Counted from the first letter of the stretch, positions 11,819 to 23,374 are shown. The stretch is DNA of 64,000 nt from Hesseltinella vesiculosa (GCA_002104935.1 MCGT01000039.1:62001-126000), one strand, 5' to 3'. The notes: generated by a model from the letters alone, not told the origin. A program made the numbers and translations.

Positions 11819-12174
11819 AAATATTAAAAAAAAAAACCTTGCTATTGATCTGACAGGTCGGCCAGCGTGCCAAAGCTGGTTTTTTTTTTTCTTTTTCATT
11901 CTCTGATTTCTTAGGTGTCATGGGAAGAGCTAGAGCCACACAAAAACATGTGCTGCAGGCTTAATAGCCTGACTGAATCTGGCCGCCGTGGAGTTCTCCA
12001 ACATCGTGCCACCTGCATCCGAAGGAGTCAAATTTCCAACATTTGAACGTAACCAAGCCAATGGGACTCCTACATTTGTGTTGTGACCCAAAGGTCGCGA
12101 AGCTTGACTCGATTCAAACGGTTCACTCCGCCGAAAAATAAATCCATGTCAAAAGTGTGACAGCTCGAGCCTAA
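11819..12174. other. Convergent 3' region, no gene seen
   Basis: The gap between the GH36 stop and the stop of the minus-strand gene beyond it. It contains A/T runs and no convincing frame. Confidence 0.5.
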
Positions 12175-13083
12175 TCACCCCAAACAAGAGTTTATTTCAA
12201 TGTGCTTTGATCGCCATTGCTCATCATTTGCCACCCTATTTTTTTGGCAACGTTTAGCTTGGACCAGGATTCCACAGACGACTGGTGTCTTAACATGGGT
12301 ATAAATGAGTTCATGTAACATGAGCTTCATCTGCTTGGCCAGCTTCACAAAAACCGTCATGTAATTTGGGTTCCTTTTGTGGGCCACTTTCAATTCCATG
12401 ACAGCCACAAGCGTCATTAATGTCCCAGTCTTTGCATATACCATCCAGGGCTTCAATGGTTGGAAGGAAGCGTCCTCACGCTGGTAAGCGTATTGCAGGA
12501 TAGGTGCGCTGCGGGAGTCATAGCGGTAGTTTCCGGTATGCGGGCGCGCGACAGTTGGATCCTGACGCGAGGAATAAGATGAACGATCATCCTCATAAGA
12601 GAAGTCACCTGTTTGGGGTCGCGAGGGCTTAAGCATCTCGAGACATTCCCGCGCTTGATGCATTTGGAACAGTAAAAAACGGGAACACTCTCTCGCTTGT
12701 TGATAAGCCTCAGTGGGGGCTGGAGGCTGGTGCAACGCAAGTGTAATGCCGTCCTTGGCCTCTTGGGCGAGTTGACAGGAGAGGGAAGCAATTGCTTGCT
12801 CCAATTCAGATACTCTCTCAGTTAAGGTCTGTTCCGTGTTAGGGGTGGACGCAAGACCGAGTGGAGATGTGATGTCCATGTCTAGGTTGGTGGATTCCTG
12901 TACGCCGGAGGGGCAAGCAGAGATGAAGATGTTGTTCACCATTGTATCCTTCCTGGCATGATCCTGGCTCTCTTCACAACTTTGGTCCCCGGAAGGTAGG
13001 CTGCGCTGGCCAGTCCAACTTCTCAAGTCCATGGTCCTTTCTCCATTTCTTCGACACGCGAATCGTGCAGATGTGATTATCAT
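12175..13083 (-). CDS. Unrecognised protein with coiled coil and a PD-(D/E)xK-like C-terminal motif
   Basis: An open frame of 302 codons without introns. The N-terminal third is low complexity. A heptad-like stretch (VSELEQAIASLSCQLAQEAKD) lies near residues 90-110 and suggests a coiled coil. The C-terminal part reads LMTLVAVMELKVAHKRN, then KLAKQMKLMLHELI and PVVCGILVQA. The hydrophobic strand, ExK, amphipathic helix and strand pattern resembles restriction-endonuclease-fold proteins that are common as multicopy genes in Mucoromycota. That assignment is inference. Alternative starts exist at about 13032 and 12941. An alternative frame from 13118, just 3' of a good acceptor, also reads well for about 47 codons, so the 5' end is unsettled. 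Confidence 0.5.
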   Translation of the reverse strand: MIITSARFACRRNGERTMDLRSWTGQRSLPSGDQSCEESQDHARKDTMVNNIFISACPSGVQESTNLDMDITSPLGLASTPNTEQTLTERVSELEQAIASLSCQLAQEAKDGITLALHQPPAPTEAYQQARECSRFLLFQMHQARECLEMLKPSRPQTGDFSYEDDRSSYSSRQDPTVARPHTGNYRYDSRSAPILQYAYQREDASFQPLKPWMVYAKTGTLMTLVAVMELKVAHKRNPNYMTVFVKLAKQMKLMLHELIYTHVKTPVVCGILVQAKRCQKNRVANDEQWRSKHIEINSCLG

Positions 13084-13519
13084 TGAGTAGATTCACCTTG
13101 ATGTCAGCAAAATTCATCTAAAAAAAAAAAAGTGGGTTAGTACAGTAATCGTTCGCTTTGCATCTTACCCTCTTCGACAATGCTTCGTTGCGCTTCTTTC
13201 AGTTTTTGTTTGAATGCTGCCACATTGCAGACCAACGCATGTTCTTTAAATGATTTAATCGAGGAAGGCGAGTACGTCTTTCCACAGCGACATTCGAAGC
13301 GTGATTGCTCGTTCAAATAAACAATCGTCGGTTGATCTACGGCACACAGCAAGTGGAGCTCGCCTGTTTTTTTTTACAGTCGGTCACAGTCGATGAGTTT
13401 TGGTTTTCTTCCCAGGCCTTTTTACATTCGAATGTGCCTCGATCTTCATATTCGTTTATCTGGTAAATTCGAGAAGCTGAAAGCTGAAATTCAGATACGA
13501 GAATTGTTACTGCTTCCAA
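13082..13519 (-). pseudogene. Fragment of an OrsD-like gene: N-terminal Cys/His exon pair
   Basis: Two exons are readable on the minus strand: a first from 13519 to about 13372, and a second from about 13328 to about 13170, spliced by a GT to GCCGTAG intron. The product contains RFECRCGKTYSPSSIK, FKEHALVCNVAAFKQKLK and EAQRSIVEE. The last part is paralogous to the first exon of the zinc-finger gene at 59004-60062 (RDHALTCNV, then FKQRLNDAQKSIAEE). Here the next splice leads to a stop after a few codons, and the large zinc-finger exon is missing. I therefore read it as a truncated copy. It could instead be a real short protein. Confidence 0.5.
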
Positions 13520-13599
13520 GTTTTTTCATTTTGTAAACTTGAGCTTGCCATGTTGAGTGAAAAAAAAGCGAAAAAAGGCACGTCAGACGAAACTAACCA

Positions 13600-14219
13600 G
13601 GAGGTTCAGAAAATTCACGGATGCGAAGTTACACTCAGCCTGGGTTTGTCCAATAAAATCATTTTTCTGTTTTTGGATTTCTTTTCTTCCGATTTCCTTC
13701 CCATTTGCCTGGAAGTTGTTGTCAATTCTCGCTTGAGCTTGTACGGGAAGCGTAAAAGGCGATAGCTGAGCGTCTTGAAGGGTCATGGATAAGCTTCAAA
13801 TAGAACATGAAGCCAGACGTTTCTTAGAGATGCACATTGATAGGCAGAGCAGGGTTGTGACGGAATTGGCCATAAAATTCATCTAGCTCATCCCAATTAA
13901 TCATTGCTTCAGAAGGGGGAGATCGTCGTTGGCGGGTGGCACTATTTCGGCAGCGGATGCAAGTGAGGTACCAGCATCTGCGTCCTTCAAAATGCACTAA
14001 AGGTCGTTTACATTTGCAATCACTACAAAGAGCGATGGGCACTTGATCAGTTACTTGCAATAAAGCGTTCAATGGAGGCATTGTCCAGGCGCGTAACGTT
14101 GTGTGATGTCATATTAAGAAATAGCAAAGAGAAGAAAAGGTATAAGAAAAGCAAGTGTGATTTTATTGGACAAACCTAGGCTGAGTGTAACTTCGTATCC
14201 GTGAATTTTCTGAACCTCC
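13600..14219. mobile_element. TIR element, copy 1 (620 bp)
   Basis: The two ends are inverted repeats of about 60 bp. The left begins GGAGGTTCAGAAAATTCACG at 13600, and the right ends with its complement at 14219. The inner part of each arm reads GTTACACTCAGCCTGGGTTT or its complement. A second copy with the same arms is at 60609-61332. Inside, a minus-strand frame (13824-14081) encodes a CxxC...CxxC protein shared with copy 2. It has a deletion of about 60 bp relative to copy 2, which removes the LPDNFVDLPVGDNARHF segment and truncates the frame. No transposase motifs were found, so it is probably non-autonomous. No clear target-site duplication is visible. Confidence 0.75.
13824..14081 (-). 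pseudogene. CxxC zinc-ribbon-like ORF in TIR element copy 1, truncated
   Basis: 85 codons. Starts MPPLNALLQVTDQVPIALC and continues CSDCKCKRPLVHF, then YLTCIRCRNSATRQR. The spacing CxxC, about 19 residues, CxxC suggests a zinc ribbon. It is nearly identical to the frame at 60716-61132, which runs about 50 residues further. The family is unrecognised. Confidence 0.55.
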
Positions 14220-14328
14220 ATTTCCATGACACCTCTCACTGATTGGGGCGGAATTTGAACACTTTCCAATTTTTTTTTTCTGATCGTGAGGTGTGGCAAT
14301 TGACTAACCTGGTTTTTTTTAACGTTCC

Positions 14329-15619
14329 ATGTTCAGACCTACTCCTGAGCATTCGCTTTACATACGTGCTCTTTACAAGCGAGTTTTGTCGGAGGCATCG
14401 CTCTTCTTTGATGATCGCGCGAGGTGATTATCTAAAAAATTCTACATCAAAAAGGCTGAATCCTGCTGTTTTCTAGGACGTTCATGGTCAATCGTGCGAG
14501 ACGCACGTTTCGAGAATATAAAGACTGCAAAGACGAGCAACGCATCAAGAACAAACTACATGAAGCTCGAAAGGTATTACAGCAGCCGATATCCTTTGCG
14601 ATCTACATCTCTCATAGTTTTTCGTTTCTTTCTTGTAGCGACTACATCGCATAGAGCGAGCAAACGAGCTTGATCAAAAGAGTGTATTCAAGATCTTGAT
14701 GGCTGCGTATGGTAGAACAGGCAAAGTCAAGCACAGACTTTTATATGTAAGCACATACATAGTAACAGGCAAGAGTCACCTATATGTTTTTTTTTATGTT
14801 GGATAGCCCTATCTCTATGAGCATTATCCCGTTGACTTGCCGGTACCAGAACCATTCGTACCCCATGTTCCTCATACTACCCCTCCCAGGCAGCTCTGCG
14901 GACCCTTGAAGGCTCTCGTGGAACAAGACATGTATAAAAAAATCGAGCCTGAGTTGCCAGAACCTCAGTTCAAACCGTTGCACCCTGGACGAAAAGCAAA
15001 CCTGCTGTGGCGATGGCGATCATTTCTCATCGAGCACATGGAGCCACCTTTACCCATGGAGATTGTTAACGAATTGGAAACCAAGGCCGGTGCCTCCAAA
15101 GATGACCCATTGACAGCCAAACAAATGCAAAAGGGCGGCCCTGAATGGATGTATTTGTACGACCGATATGGTATTGACCCTGATTTGATGCACTTGCGAC
15201 CCGTACCGGAGCTCGTTCCTCGCGCCAAGATGTCCCGGCGTCTGCCTCTTCCACCGTCACCATTCGCAAAGCCGCTTGGCGCCTTTGAAGCTTCGACGTT
15301 TCTTGATAATCTTTGTGACTACCAAGGCAGTCTACAGCTGGACGACAACGGTATCGACCAATCGCACAACCATCCTGGTGCAGTGCCAGCAATACCTGAA
15401 CGACGCCTGCGCCGGTTCTATCAGCGTCTGCTAAGTAAAGTCGCACTGATCTCTCCATTGCCCGAGGCTAACACGCTCTACGACCCTTCTATCTCCTACA
15501 CCATATCTCGATCGACCTGGCAAACTGGCACCCCCACCCGCACCGTCTTGGATCCACACAGCATGCCCCCCGGCTATAAAGACTCACCACAAAAAAGAGG
15601 GAAAAAGAAGAAAAAATAG
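14329..15619 (+). CDS. LYR-motif (Complex1_LYR) protein with long C-terminal extension
   Basis: Exons 14329-14423, 14477-14573, 14639-14746 and 14807-15619 give 370 residues. The N-terminus carries an LYR-type helix bundle: LYIRALYKRVL (the L-Y-K variant of L-Y-R), SLFFDDRARTFMVNRARRTFRE, then a basic helix with KLHEARKRLHRIERANELD. LYR proteins bind acyl-carrier protein and assist mitochondrial Fe-S or respiratory-complex assembly or mitoribosome formation. The remaining 240 residues are Pro-rich with a repeated LPxP character and end in a lysine tail. They match no domain I know. The start is the first Met upstream of the LYR helix, about 110 bp beyond the TIR element. Confidence 0.78.
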
Positions 15620-16244
15620 AAATAAATTAGAGCCCTGCATTGTGCCTTTAGCCTTGGTCATCATTTGAGCATACACCCTAATACTCCACTCTATTCAAGT
15701 ATACTTTTAGGTTACTTTTTAGAAGCGATGGACACCTTCACTGATGACCAACTGGCCTGCTTGCTCCGAAGCAGTATTTAAAGTGCTAGAGGTTGAATAT
15801 GGCCGTCATTCTTTTCATTTTTTTTTTTTTTAAAAACTGCATACGCTGCACAGCACTTTTGGGTGATCGGATCGATGTGAAATTTGACGTAGGTGCGCAA
15901 ATGCATGAAAGATGACGGTGATGAAAAAATCAAGTTGATTGGTGAAGATTGCCCAGCCAACTTTTGTTCAGGTTCGTCTTGCCACATCGGATTCCTCAGC
16001 TTAAAATAATGAAGAAATCAGAGCAGAGGCAGACTTGCTCTACAAAGGTTGAAATGCTCTGGGAATTCACTAATGTCGCGTCACGTGTGCTCGTGTATTG
16101 GATGCACCTCTGTAAACTGTATCTATTGTTAACAACTATGAAGCAGTTGGCTAACTGCGCTATTTTTTTACAAAACAAAAAAAAAGGCGTCCGCCCTTTC
16201 TTTTTTTTTTTTTTTTTGCTAAACACAACTTGATTTGTACAGCT
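15620..16244. repeat. Intergenic gap with dispersed fragment, copy 1 (about 15838-15968)
   Basis: No gene is supported. The stretch from about 15838 to 15968 is related to stretches at about 25560-25695 and 39536-39665. Shared words include CACAGCACTTT, ATCGATGTGAAATTT, TGAAAAAATCA and CCAGCCAACTT. On the minus strand it reads KLAGQSSPINLIFSS, then HIDPITQKC. The second copy reads AGRPSPIDLIFSAS, then HADPFAQKV, so the unit is a relic of a multicopy coding sequence. The rest of the gap holds T- and A-runs. Confidence 0.6.
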
Positions 16245-17653
16245 ATGGATCGAAGGGATGTGACCGTTGCATTGGTATCGGGCACTGTATTGTCGATCCT
16301 GTCTTCCGGTCTTGTTTATTATCTTCTCTCGACAAAGCAGCATACCCCAGAAGAAGAGCCAGCATACGTTCATCGCGGCCAGCTCATCGTCGAAGGTGTT
16401 GATGGGCTAATTGGTAATACCCCTCTTATGAAAATACGAAGCTTATCCGAGGCCACTGGCTGCACGATTCTTGTAAAATGATTTGATACCAGTATTTGCA
16501 TGCCTCTTACCTTTTCGTCGTCCTTTCTATTATTTTTAGGGAAAGGCTGAAGTAATGATCGGTGCACGTAGTCGATGGACAGGCCCACCCGTCTTGCTTA
16601 CAGTTCATTGATCTCTTCCTTGTTCTAGTTTCTGAATCCAGGAGGCAGTGCCAAGGATCGCGTGGCGCTCAACATGATTCGATCTGCCGAGGCTAAAGGA
16701 ATCCTGCAACCACACATGGGCAGTACCATTTTCGAAGGCACGGTTGGATCGACCGGCATCTCCATCGCCACCATTGCCCGTGCACGTGGCTATGAGGCTT
16801 GGATTGTGATGCCTGATGATCAAGCAAAGGAAAAGTACCAGCTGCTGGAAAAGCTCGGCGCCCACGTGGAGAAGGTGAGGCCGGTCAGCATCATCGACAA
16901 GAATCAGTTCGTCAATCTGGCTAATCGACGCGCCCACGAATTCAATACGGGTGACAAGGTCGGTTACTTTGCGGATCAATTTGAAAACGAGGCCAACTTT
17001 GAAGCACACTACACCACGACCGGGCCTGAGATCTATCAACAAACGCAAGGTCACATCGACGCTCTGGTCCTCGGTGCTGGCACAGGTGGCACGCTATCGG
17101 GCCTGACCCGCTACCTCAAACCTCGCATTGCCCAGCTGAAGATCTTCTTGGCCGACCCGCTTGGTTCGGGCTTGTACAACAAGGTCAAATACAACACCAT
17201 GTATTCACCCACTGAAAAAGAAGGCACGCGCAAGCGCCATCAAGTCGATACCGTCGTCGAGGGGATTGGCATCAACCGACTCACTCGCAACTTTGATTTT
17301 GGCCGCGACCTTGTGGATGATGCCTACAGAGTCACCGATGACGAAGCTGTGCGCATGTCTCGATTCTTGGTGCGAGAGGATGGTAAGGTTGCTTGGGTAT
17401 GGTGATGTGACCAGCTGCTTAACAATTCACCCTACTCTCTCTAGGTCTCTTCCTTGGTAGCAGCTCTGCTGTGAACTGCGTGGCAGCCGTGCGCGTAGCT
17501 CGGCAGCTTGGCCCTGGGCATGTGATTGTCACCCTACTGAATGACTCTGGCCAGCGCCATCTCACTAAATTCTGGAGTGACGACTATTTGGAAACCCACG
17601 GCATCCGTCACGATCTTGGTCCCGAAGAATCCCTGAACGACATTGTCCAATAA
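16245..17653 (+). CDS. Membrane-anchored cysteine synthase-like PLP enzyme (Mcy1/YGR012W-like)
   Basis: Exons 16245-16472, 16540-16551, 16629-17382 and 17445-17653 give 400 residues. The fold type II PLP signature is clear: GLIGNTPLMKI, then GKAEFLNPGGSAKDRVA with the PLP lysine at about 89, FEGTVGSTGISIA and GAGTGGTLSGL. An N-terminal hydrophobic segment (ALVSGTVLSILSSGLVYYL) should anchor it in a membrane. This matches the yeast outer-mitochondrial-membrane cysteine synthase homologue Mcy1. The second exon is only 12 nt and encodes Gly-Lys-Ala-Glu. Without it the conserved motif is broken and no donor joins exon 1 to exon 3 with GKAE intact. Substrate specificity (O-acetylserine or other) is not certain. 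Confidence 0.88.
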
Positions 17654-18043
17654 ATTTTCCTCATTCTCTCCCACTCTCTAGTAATCCTTAATAAACACAT
17701 GACTTTTACAGTAATTCTAAAACGATCCGAGGTCAGCAGCCTTCAACCAATTCGTTCTCGCTATTCCATCTCCAGCTCTGTTCAAAGACACTTTCAAATT
17801 TTTGATCCGCTTACACCGAAAGGTAGCAGAGTGCATGATGAGTAATAGAATAGAAAGTCTCATCGCTCTTCCACGTTTTTGAACGTGCTTTTCAGCCAAT
17901 AGAAGGATGACGGTGCTTCCCCGGCCACCTGGGAAGATGCGGGACGGAAAAAAAATAGCCTATAAAATATATTTTATGCAAGTTCTTTTTTTTTCTCTTC
18001 AACTCATTTGATCGTTTGTTAGATAATAACTGTACATTTTGAA
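17654..18043. other. Intergenic gap, no gene seen
   Basis: 390 bp between two same-strand genes. AATAAA-like signals lie just after 17690, and a pyrimidine-rich stretch precedes the next start. Nothing else was recognised. Confidence 0.5.
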
Positions 18044-19398
18044 ATGGCTGAAAGTAAAAAGGTTAATGTTGGCGTGGTTGGTTTTGGTAAGTAAAAGGGA
18101 TGTCATTGTAGGTTTTTTTTATATCATGTCTAACTCTTCTTTAATCACCCAACCTTCTAACGACTAGGCATGTCAGCCCAGACATTCCACTGTCCTCTAA
18201 TCGTGTCATCGCCTCATATGAACCTGGTAGCCGTGGTAGAACGAAGAAGCACAAAGAGTCAAAGCGCATACGCCGGTATTACCACCGTCACGTCTACCGA
18301 TGACCTCTTTGCCATGGGCAATGTCGATTTGGTGGTGATCACCACGCCCAATGGATCACACTTTGACTTGGCCAAGCAGGCCATGGAAAAAGGAAAACAC
18401 GGTAAACTTTTCTATTTTGCTTTGTCAAGATGGCTGGATGACTTATCTGATTTATTATCATTGTTGCTGTGGGATAGTCATTGTCGAAAAACCTTTCACA
18501 GTAAGCTTCTTTTTTTTTTTTTACCGCGGTCATTGCGGACACTGATTTTCTTTCTTGTATTTTCGTAGGTCACCTCTCAAGAAGCCGAGTTGTTGGTGCA
18601 AGTATCCAAGGAAACCGGAAAGGTGCTGAGCGTTTATCAAAATCGTCGATGGGACGGTGATTTCTTGACTGTGAAGAAGCTGATCGAGCAAGGCTACCTG
18701 GGTCGTTTGGTCGAATTCGAATCGCATTTCGATCGCTTCCGCAACTTCTCCAAGAATGGCTGGCGTGAACAAGAAACGTCCAAAGGCGCCGGTATGCTTT
18801 ATGATTTGGGTGCTCATCTGATCGATCAAGGTAAAAACAAAAGGATGTGAAAGCGGGGGCTGACGCTTTCTCTTCTGTGCCACAACTTATAGCCAACAAT
18901 CTGTTTGGTGTTCCTCATAGCATTTATGCCACCATCAGCAACCAGCGGCAGTTACCCGGCGCGAATATCGACGACGACTTCATTATCATTCTCACATACA
19001 AGGAGGGTCACAAGGCTCTGCTACGAAGCAGTATGCTGGCCCGTCAGACACCTGTGTTGCGCTATTCATTACGTGGTTTCCATGGCTCCTATGTCAAGCA
19101 TCATTTGGACGTACAAGAAGATCAGCTCAAAGCTGGCAAGCTGCCAGGCGATGCCGGCTATGGCACAGATCCTCGTGAACATTGGGGTACCTTGAACTCT
19201 GATTTGGCTGGAGGTGTGCATGTGGACGGCAAGGTCGAGACGGTGAAAGGCAATTATCTCGCTTTTTACAACAATGTGGCAGAGGCCATCCTTTTTGGTA
19301 AGCCTCTGGCTGTCACCCCCGAAGATGGTTTGCTGTGTATGCGCCTGATTGAGCTTGCTCAGAAATCCAGCGACGAAGGCCGCACCATTTTCTTTTAG
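18044..19398 (+). CDS. Gfo/Idh/MocA family NAD(P)-dependent oxidoreductase
   Basis: Exons 18044-18086, 18168-18401, 18478-18500, 18569-18830 and 18893-19398 give 355 residues. A Rossmann start (VNVGVVGFGMSAQ) is followed by DLVVITTPNGSH and the family signature VIVEKPFT, which is carried almost entirely by the 23-nt third exon. The C-terminal domain has GAGMLYDLGAHLIDQ, which supplies the catalytic-region Asp/His. The closest group by eye is the fungal YMR315W/GFO_IDH proteins that oxidise sugars or diols. The substrate is not predictable. The splice junctions are all in frame. Confidence 0.9.
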
Positions 19399-21104
19399 CC
19401 GCCGAATGCAACCCCAGTCAATAAAATTGCTTCGTCACTTGTTTTGATGTGGCAAAGAAAAAAAGAAATCGGCACCTAAAAGCCTACCAGGTGGGGCATG
19501 CACAGTGTACCCGCAACCGCGTGTTATTGCAAATCGAGATAGGACGATTTTTTTGGATCCGACCGCTGCGGGAAAATGTCCCACCTGAAAAAGAAAAGTG
19601 TGCAATAGACAACACCGCACTTTTGAATGAATTGTATCGAGCCGAAAATTTCCATAGGAGTTGTAAAAAGATGATTGATGATGATGTTGGAAAAATAAAG
19701 GCGTGTTTCATTTTGGCATCTCTGATTCTCCAGCCGTTTGTGCTGCTGGCCGTAGATGGGCTCCTCTAACAAAAATGACCTCATTCGCTTGGTCATTTTG
19801 CATGAGACTCTGAGTCATCTCGTTATTGTAGTCAAGAGCCGCCGAAAGAGTAGGCTGAACAAAAATGCTTCCAAGTCTAGAAGAATGCTATCTCTTTTTT
19901 TGCTATTTCTCGATGATGGATGGTCGTAGGTGGCACGGGCTTCTCATTGTTTGTGAATGAACCAAGGTGACACAGCCTTTTCTGTCAATGATGATAGGGT
20001 CATTTCTTTTGCTTCTTTCCATTTTGAATGACCTCGATTTTTTTTTTCTTGGTCGGCGGAAGTGCCGCTTTGCTCACCCTTGACCCGAGTTTTTTTTTTT
20101 TTTTATTGTTGAATGGCAGTGAGGCTTCCATCCCATCATTCTTTTGACAAAAAGGAGAGGCTCTTTTTTTTCTTTTTGAGATTGGGTTTGCGCCCATCAA
20201 ATGTGCAAGCTGGAGTCGAAGCACCTTCAAGCATTTTACTGTGCAAAAAGGAAAGAAGCATGAAATTGATGCATGAAAAAAAGCGAGACAGTTCATGCAA
20301 GTCATTTTGAACATGCAGCCAGGGCGGATATTGAAATCGAGGAGAGTCTGCAATGGTGCTGCTTTTTCCTTTTCAGCATTCATGCCTGTGATGATGATCG
20401 TTGCCATGTTCCGTCATTTTTTTTTTTTTTTTCGGTTTACTAGGCGGGACCATGCCCGAGAAAGACAGTAGAGTGGATGTTGTCAATTGATCATGGTTTC
20501 CAAATTAGGACACGCAGAGGAAAAGGGCGAACCAAAAGGATTGACTTTGGGCAGTCTGCCGCTTGGTGACAATAGCATCCAAAAATAGAAAACGAGAACT
20601 CACGGGTGTCACCCGAAAGGTCAAGAAAAAAAAATCATGCTTTTTGGCTTCATGATCAAAACAATAAAAAAAAACGAGACCAAAACACATGTTGTGATAA
20701 AAAAAAAGAAAACGGTGAATAGGGGTAGGCTTGAGTAACAGAGCAAAGACGAAGAGGTTGAAGCCACAGTGAAAGAAGCAGGGCGGGTACAACGTCGGCC
20801 AATTGGTTTTTAAGGAGTTTGGAAACAATAAAGTTGAATGGAGTTTAATGCCATCATGCTTTCAATTATAGTAAAAATCAAACACTTTCCAAACGCCCAT
20901 CTTGTTTGTTCATTCATCCCAGCCAGCCACCTCGGCTGCTCTCCCGCCTTTCCCCTCCCTTTTTTTTCTTCTTCACTATTTTTTTTTTATCGTTTTCGCT
21001 CTTTCTCTCTCTTTCTTTTCTTCCCATTCATCCATCGACTGCGCACATCCCTTTCATCCATACTTTTTTTTTTTCTTCTGCATCTGTACATATAATTATT
21101 CACA
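19399..21104. other. 1.7-kb gap without a supported gene
   Basis: The longest gap among the housekeeping genes. Short minus-strand frames exist (19524-19796, 20000-20407, 20505-20828), but they are interrupted, rich in Lys from A-runs, and show no family signature. 20880-21100 is a strongly pyrimidine-rich stretch directly before the Sel1 gene and probably forms its promoter and 5' leader. Confidence 0.5.
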
Positions 21105-23374
21105 ATGACCCTACTTGTCGCTCAATTTGTTCAACAATATTCAAAGTGCGTGTTTCGAAAACGAACGTCCAAACGTCTCTCAGGGCCACGATTATGGCCG
21201 TCTACTTCTACACCAGTTCTTCAATTCCAGCGCAATCCAACACCCTCCTCCAGCCCTGACCTATCGCCCGTTCTTCCTACATGCTCCTGTCCAAAGACTT
21301 CATCGAAACAATCGTCGTGTGTCGACCGCTTTCGAAAAGCTGTGCGGCTGCTCTATGGTCGCGACACAAGCATCAACCGACCACTGGCCCTACAACTTTT
21401 GCAGCAGCTGGCAGATGAGCACCATGATCTGACGGCTCGCGCCGCTCAAGCGCTTCTTGGCTTTTGTTATGAGTTCGCTCTCGGCATCCCCATGGACTTC
21501 CAACTGGCCGAACAATACTACTCTTTGGCCCTGGCTTCTTATTTGGATGCTGCCACCATGCGCCAAACCCCTGATTCACGATACCCATTGCACCAAGATG
21601 ACGTAGACCACGATCCATCTTCGTCCACTTCCACCTCACCTTCTGCCCTCGCCTTTCCAGACGAGCCTGAAAACACCACCAACCATACCGATGCCCTGTA
21701 TTTACTAGAAGCCCAATGGGTCGCCGTGGCCAGGATGGCCTTTCTGCGCAAGTATGGTCGCCCAGGCATCAAGATGGATCGACGCGAGGCTGAACATTAT
21801 GAAACGCTGATGAAACAACCCGGTCAGCCCGATCGTGTGCTCGCATGGTTCCATCATGCGGCCTCGGAATATGGCTGTGCCGCAAGTCAGTACTGCCTGG
21901 GGGTGTGTTACCATGATGGCGTTGTCGTACAAAGGGACAGCTCTGAAGCATTCCGGTGGTACAAGCAAAGTGCTGATCAAGGGAACAGCCGTGGCCAAGG
22001 CATCCTCGGTTATTGTTATGGTCAAGGCTTTGGCGTGGACAAGGACGACCTGCTGGCGATGACATGGTACCTGCGCGCTGCTGCCCAAGGTGAAACCGTG
22101 GCGCTGTACAACATTGGCTACTGCTACGAGGAAGGCATCGGCGTCACCAAAGACCTCCAGCTAGCCGTGCATTATTACCGACTGGCAGCCGAGCAAGGCA
22201 ACGCTTTCGCACAAAACGCCCTCGGCTATTGCTACGAAGACGGCATCGGCATTCAGCACATCGACCTCAAAGCTGCCTGCTACTGGTACCGACTCTCGGC
22301 TCAACAAGGGTATCCTTGGGCCCAGTGCAATCTGGGCTACTGCTATCAAAATGGCATTGGTGTCGACAAGGATCCAGCCCAAGGCGCCCACTGGTATCGC
22401 CAAGCAGCTCTGCAAGGTCATGCTCGGGCGCAACACAACCTCGGTTTTTGCTATCAAAATGCCATTGGCGTCGTCAAAGACCCTGTGCTGGCTGTGGTGT
22501 GGTACCGTCGCTCGGCCGAACAGGGCAACTTCTTTGCCTATCACTCGCTCGGCTACTGCTACCAAAACGGTATCGGCGTGCCAGTCAACGAACGCGAAGC
22601 TGTCTATTGGTACTACCTCAGTGCTGAACAGCACCATGCCCCTGCCCAACTGTCCCTCGGCTTCTGCTACCGCAATGGCGTTGGCGTGAAAAAAAACGAG
22701 CGCGAAGCCGTCAAGTGGTTCCGACGCTCGGCCCAACAAGGCAATGCTCTCGCTCAAAATTCTCTTGGTTTTTGTTACGAAGAAGGCCTTGGTCTCACCA
22801 AAGACCCTGCCCATGCCGTCTACTGGTACCTGAAGGCTGCCAAGCAAAACAATCCCTGGGCCCAATGTAACCTGGGCTTTTGCTATGCCAACGGCATCGG
22901 CGTCCAGCCTCATCTTGGCAAGGCTGTCTATTGGTATCGCAAGGCTGCCGCTCAACATCATGCCCGTGCCCAGGACAAGCTTGGTGTTCACCTGCAAACC
23001 GGCGCTGGCGTGCCTCGCAACTTGGCCCTTGCCTTTCGCTACTTTAGACTGGCTGCTGATCAAGGCCAAACCTCTGCTCAATATCATGTTGCCCAGTGCT
23101 ACGAAAAAGGCCTTGGTGTCGATGCCAACCTGCAGAATGCCTTGACTTGGTATGAACGCGCTGCCTCTGTAAGTATTCCATCCCCTTTTTCTTGACTGTG
23201 TTGCTGACCTTTATGATTTATTTTTAGACGGGTTGCCGAAATTCTCAGGAACGACTTCGACGACTGCTTTTGCGATATTGCTTGGAAAACGCGTCAGGAT
23301 CATCTCGTACTGTGGACAATCCTCTGGTGCCCCCTGTGGACTGGATCTCGGGACATGCTGCTCCTGCAGCATAG
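21105..23374 (+). CDS. Sel1-repeat protein (SKT5/chitin-synthase-activator-like)
   Basis: Exons 21105-23168 and 23228-23374 give 736 residues. From about residue 80 the protein is almost entirely Sel1/TPR-like repeats of 36 residues: roughly a dozen units of the form A-x-x-x-LG-[FY]-CY-x-x-G-x-GV-x-KD-x-x-x-A-x-x-WY-x-x-A-A-x-QG. The repeats are unusually uniform, with CY and WY positions in nearly every unit. Fungal relatives include Skt5/Chs4, which activate chitin synthase at growth sites. The C-terminus lacks the CaaX prenylation box of Skt5, so that assignment is only probable. An open frame on the opposite strand (22161-23087) is a shadow of the repeat codons. Confidence 0.85.

Noticed and set aside
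20000..20828. Minus-strand gene in the 19.4-21.1 kb gap
   Set aside because: Frames are short and Lys/Phe-rich from homopolymers. I could not link them by splice sites into a protein-like sequence.
22161..23087. 308-codon open frame antisense to the Sel1 gene
   Set aside because: It mirrors the codon pattern of the Sel1 repeats, has no family signature, and lies wholly inside a convincing gene.
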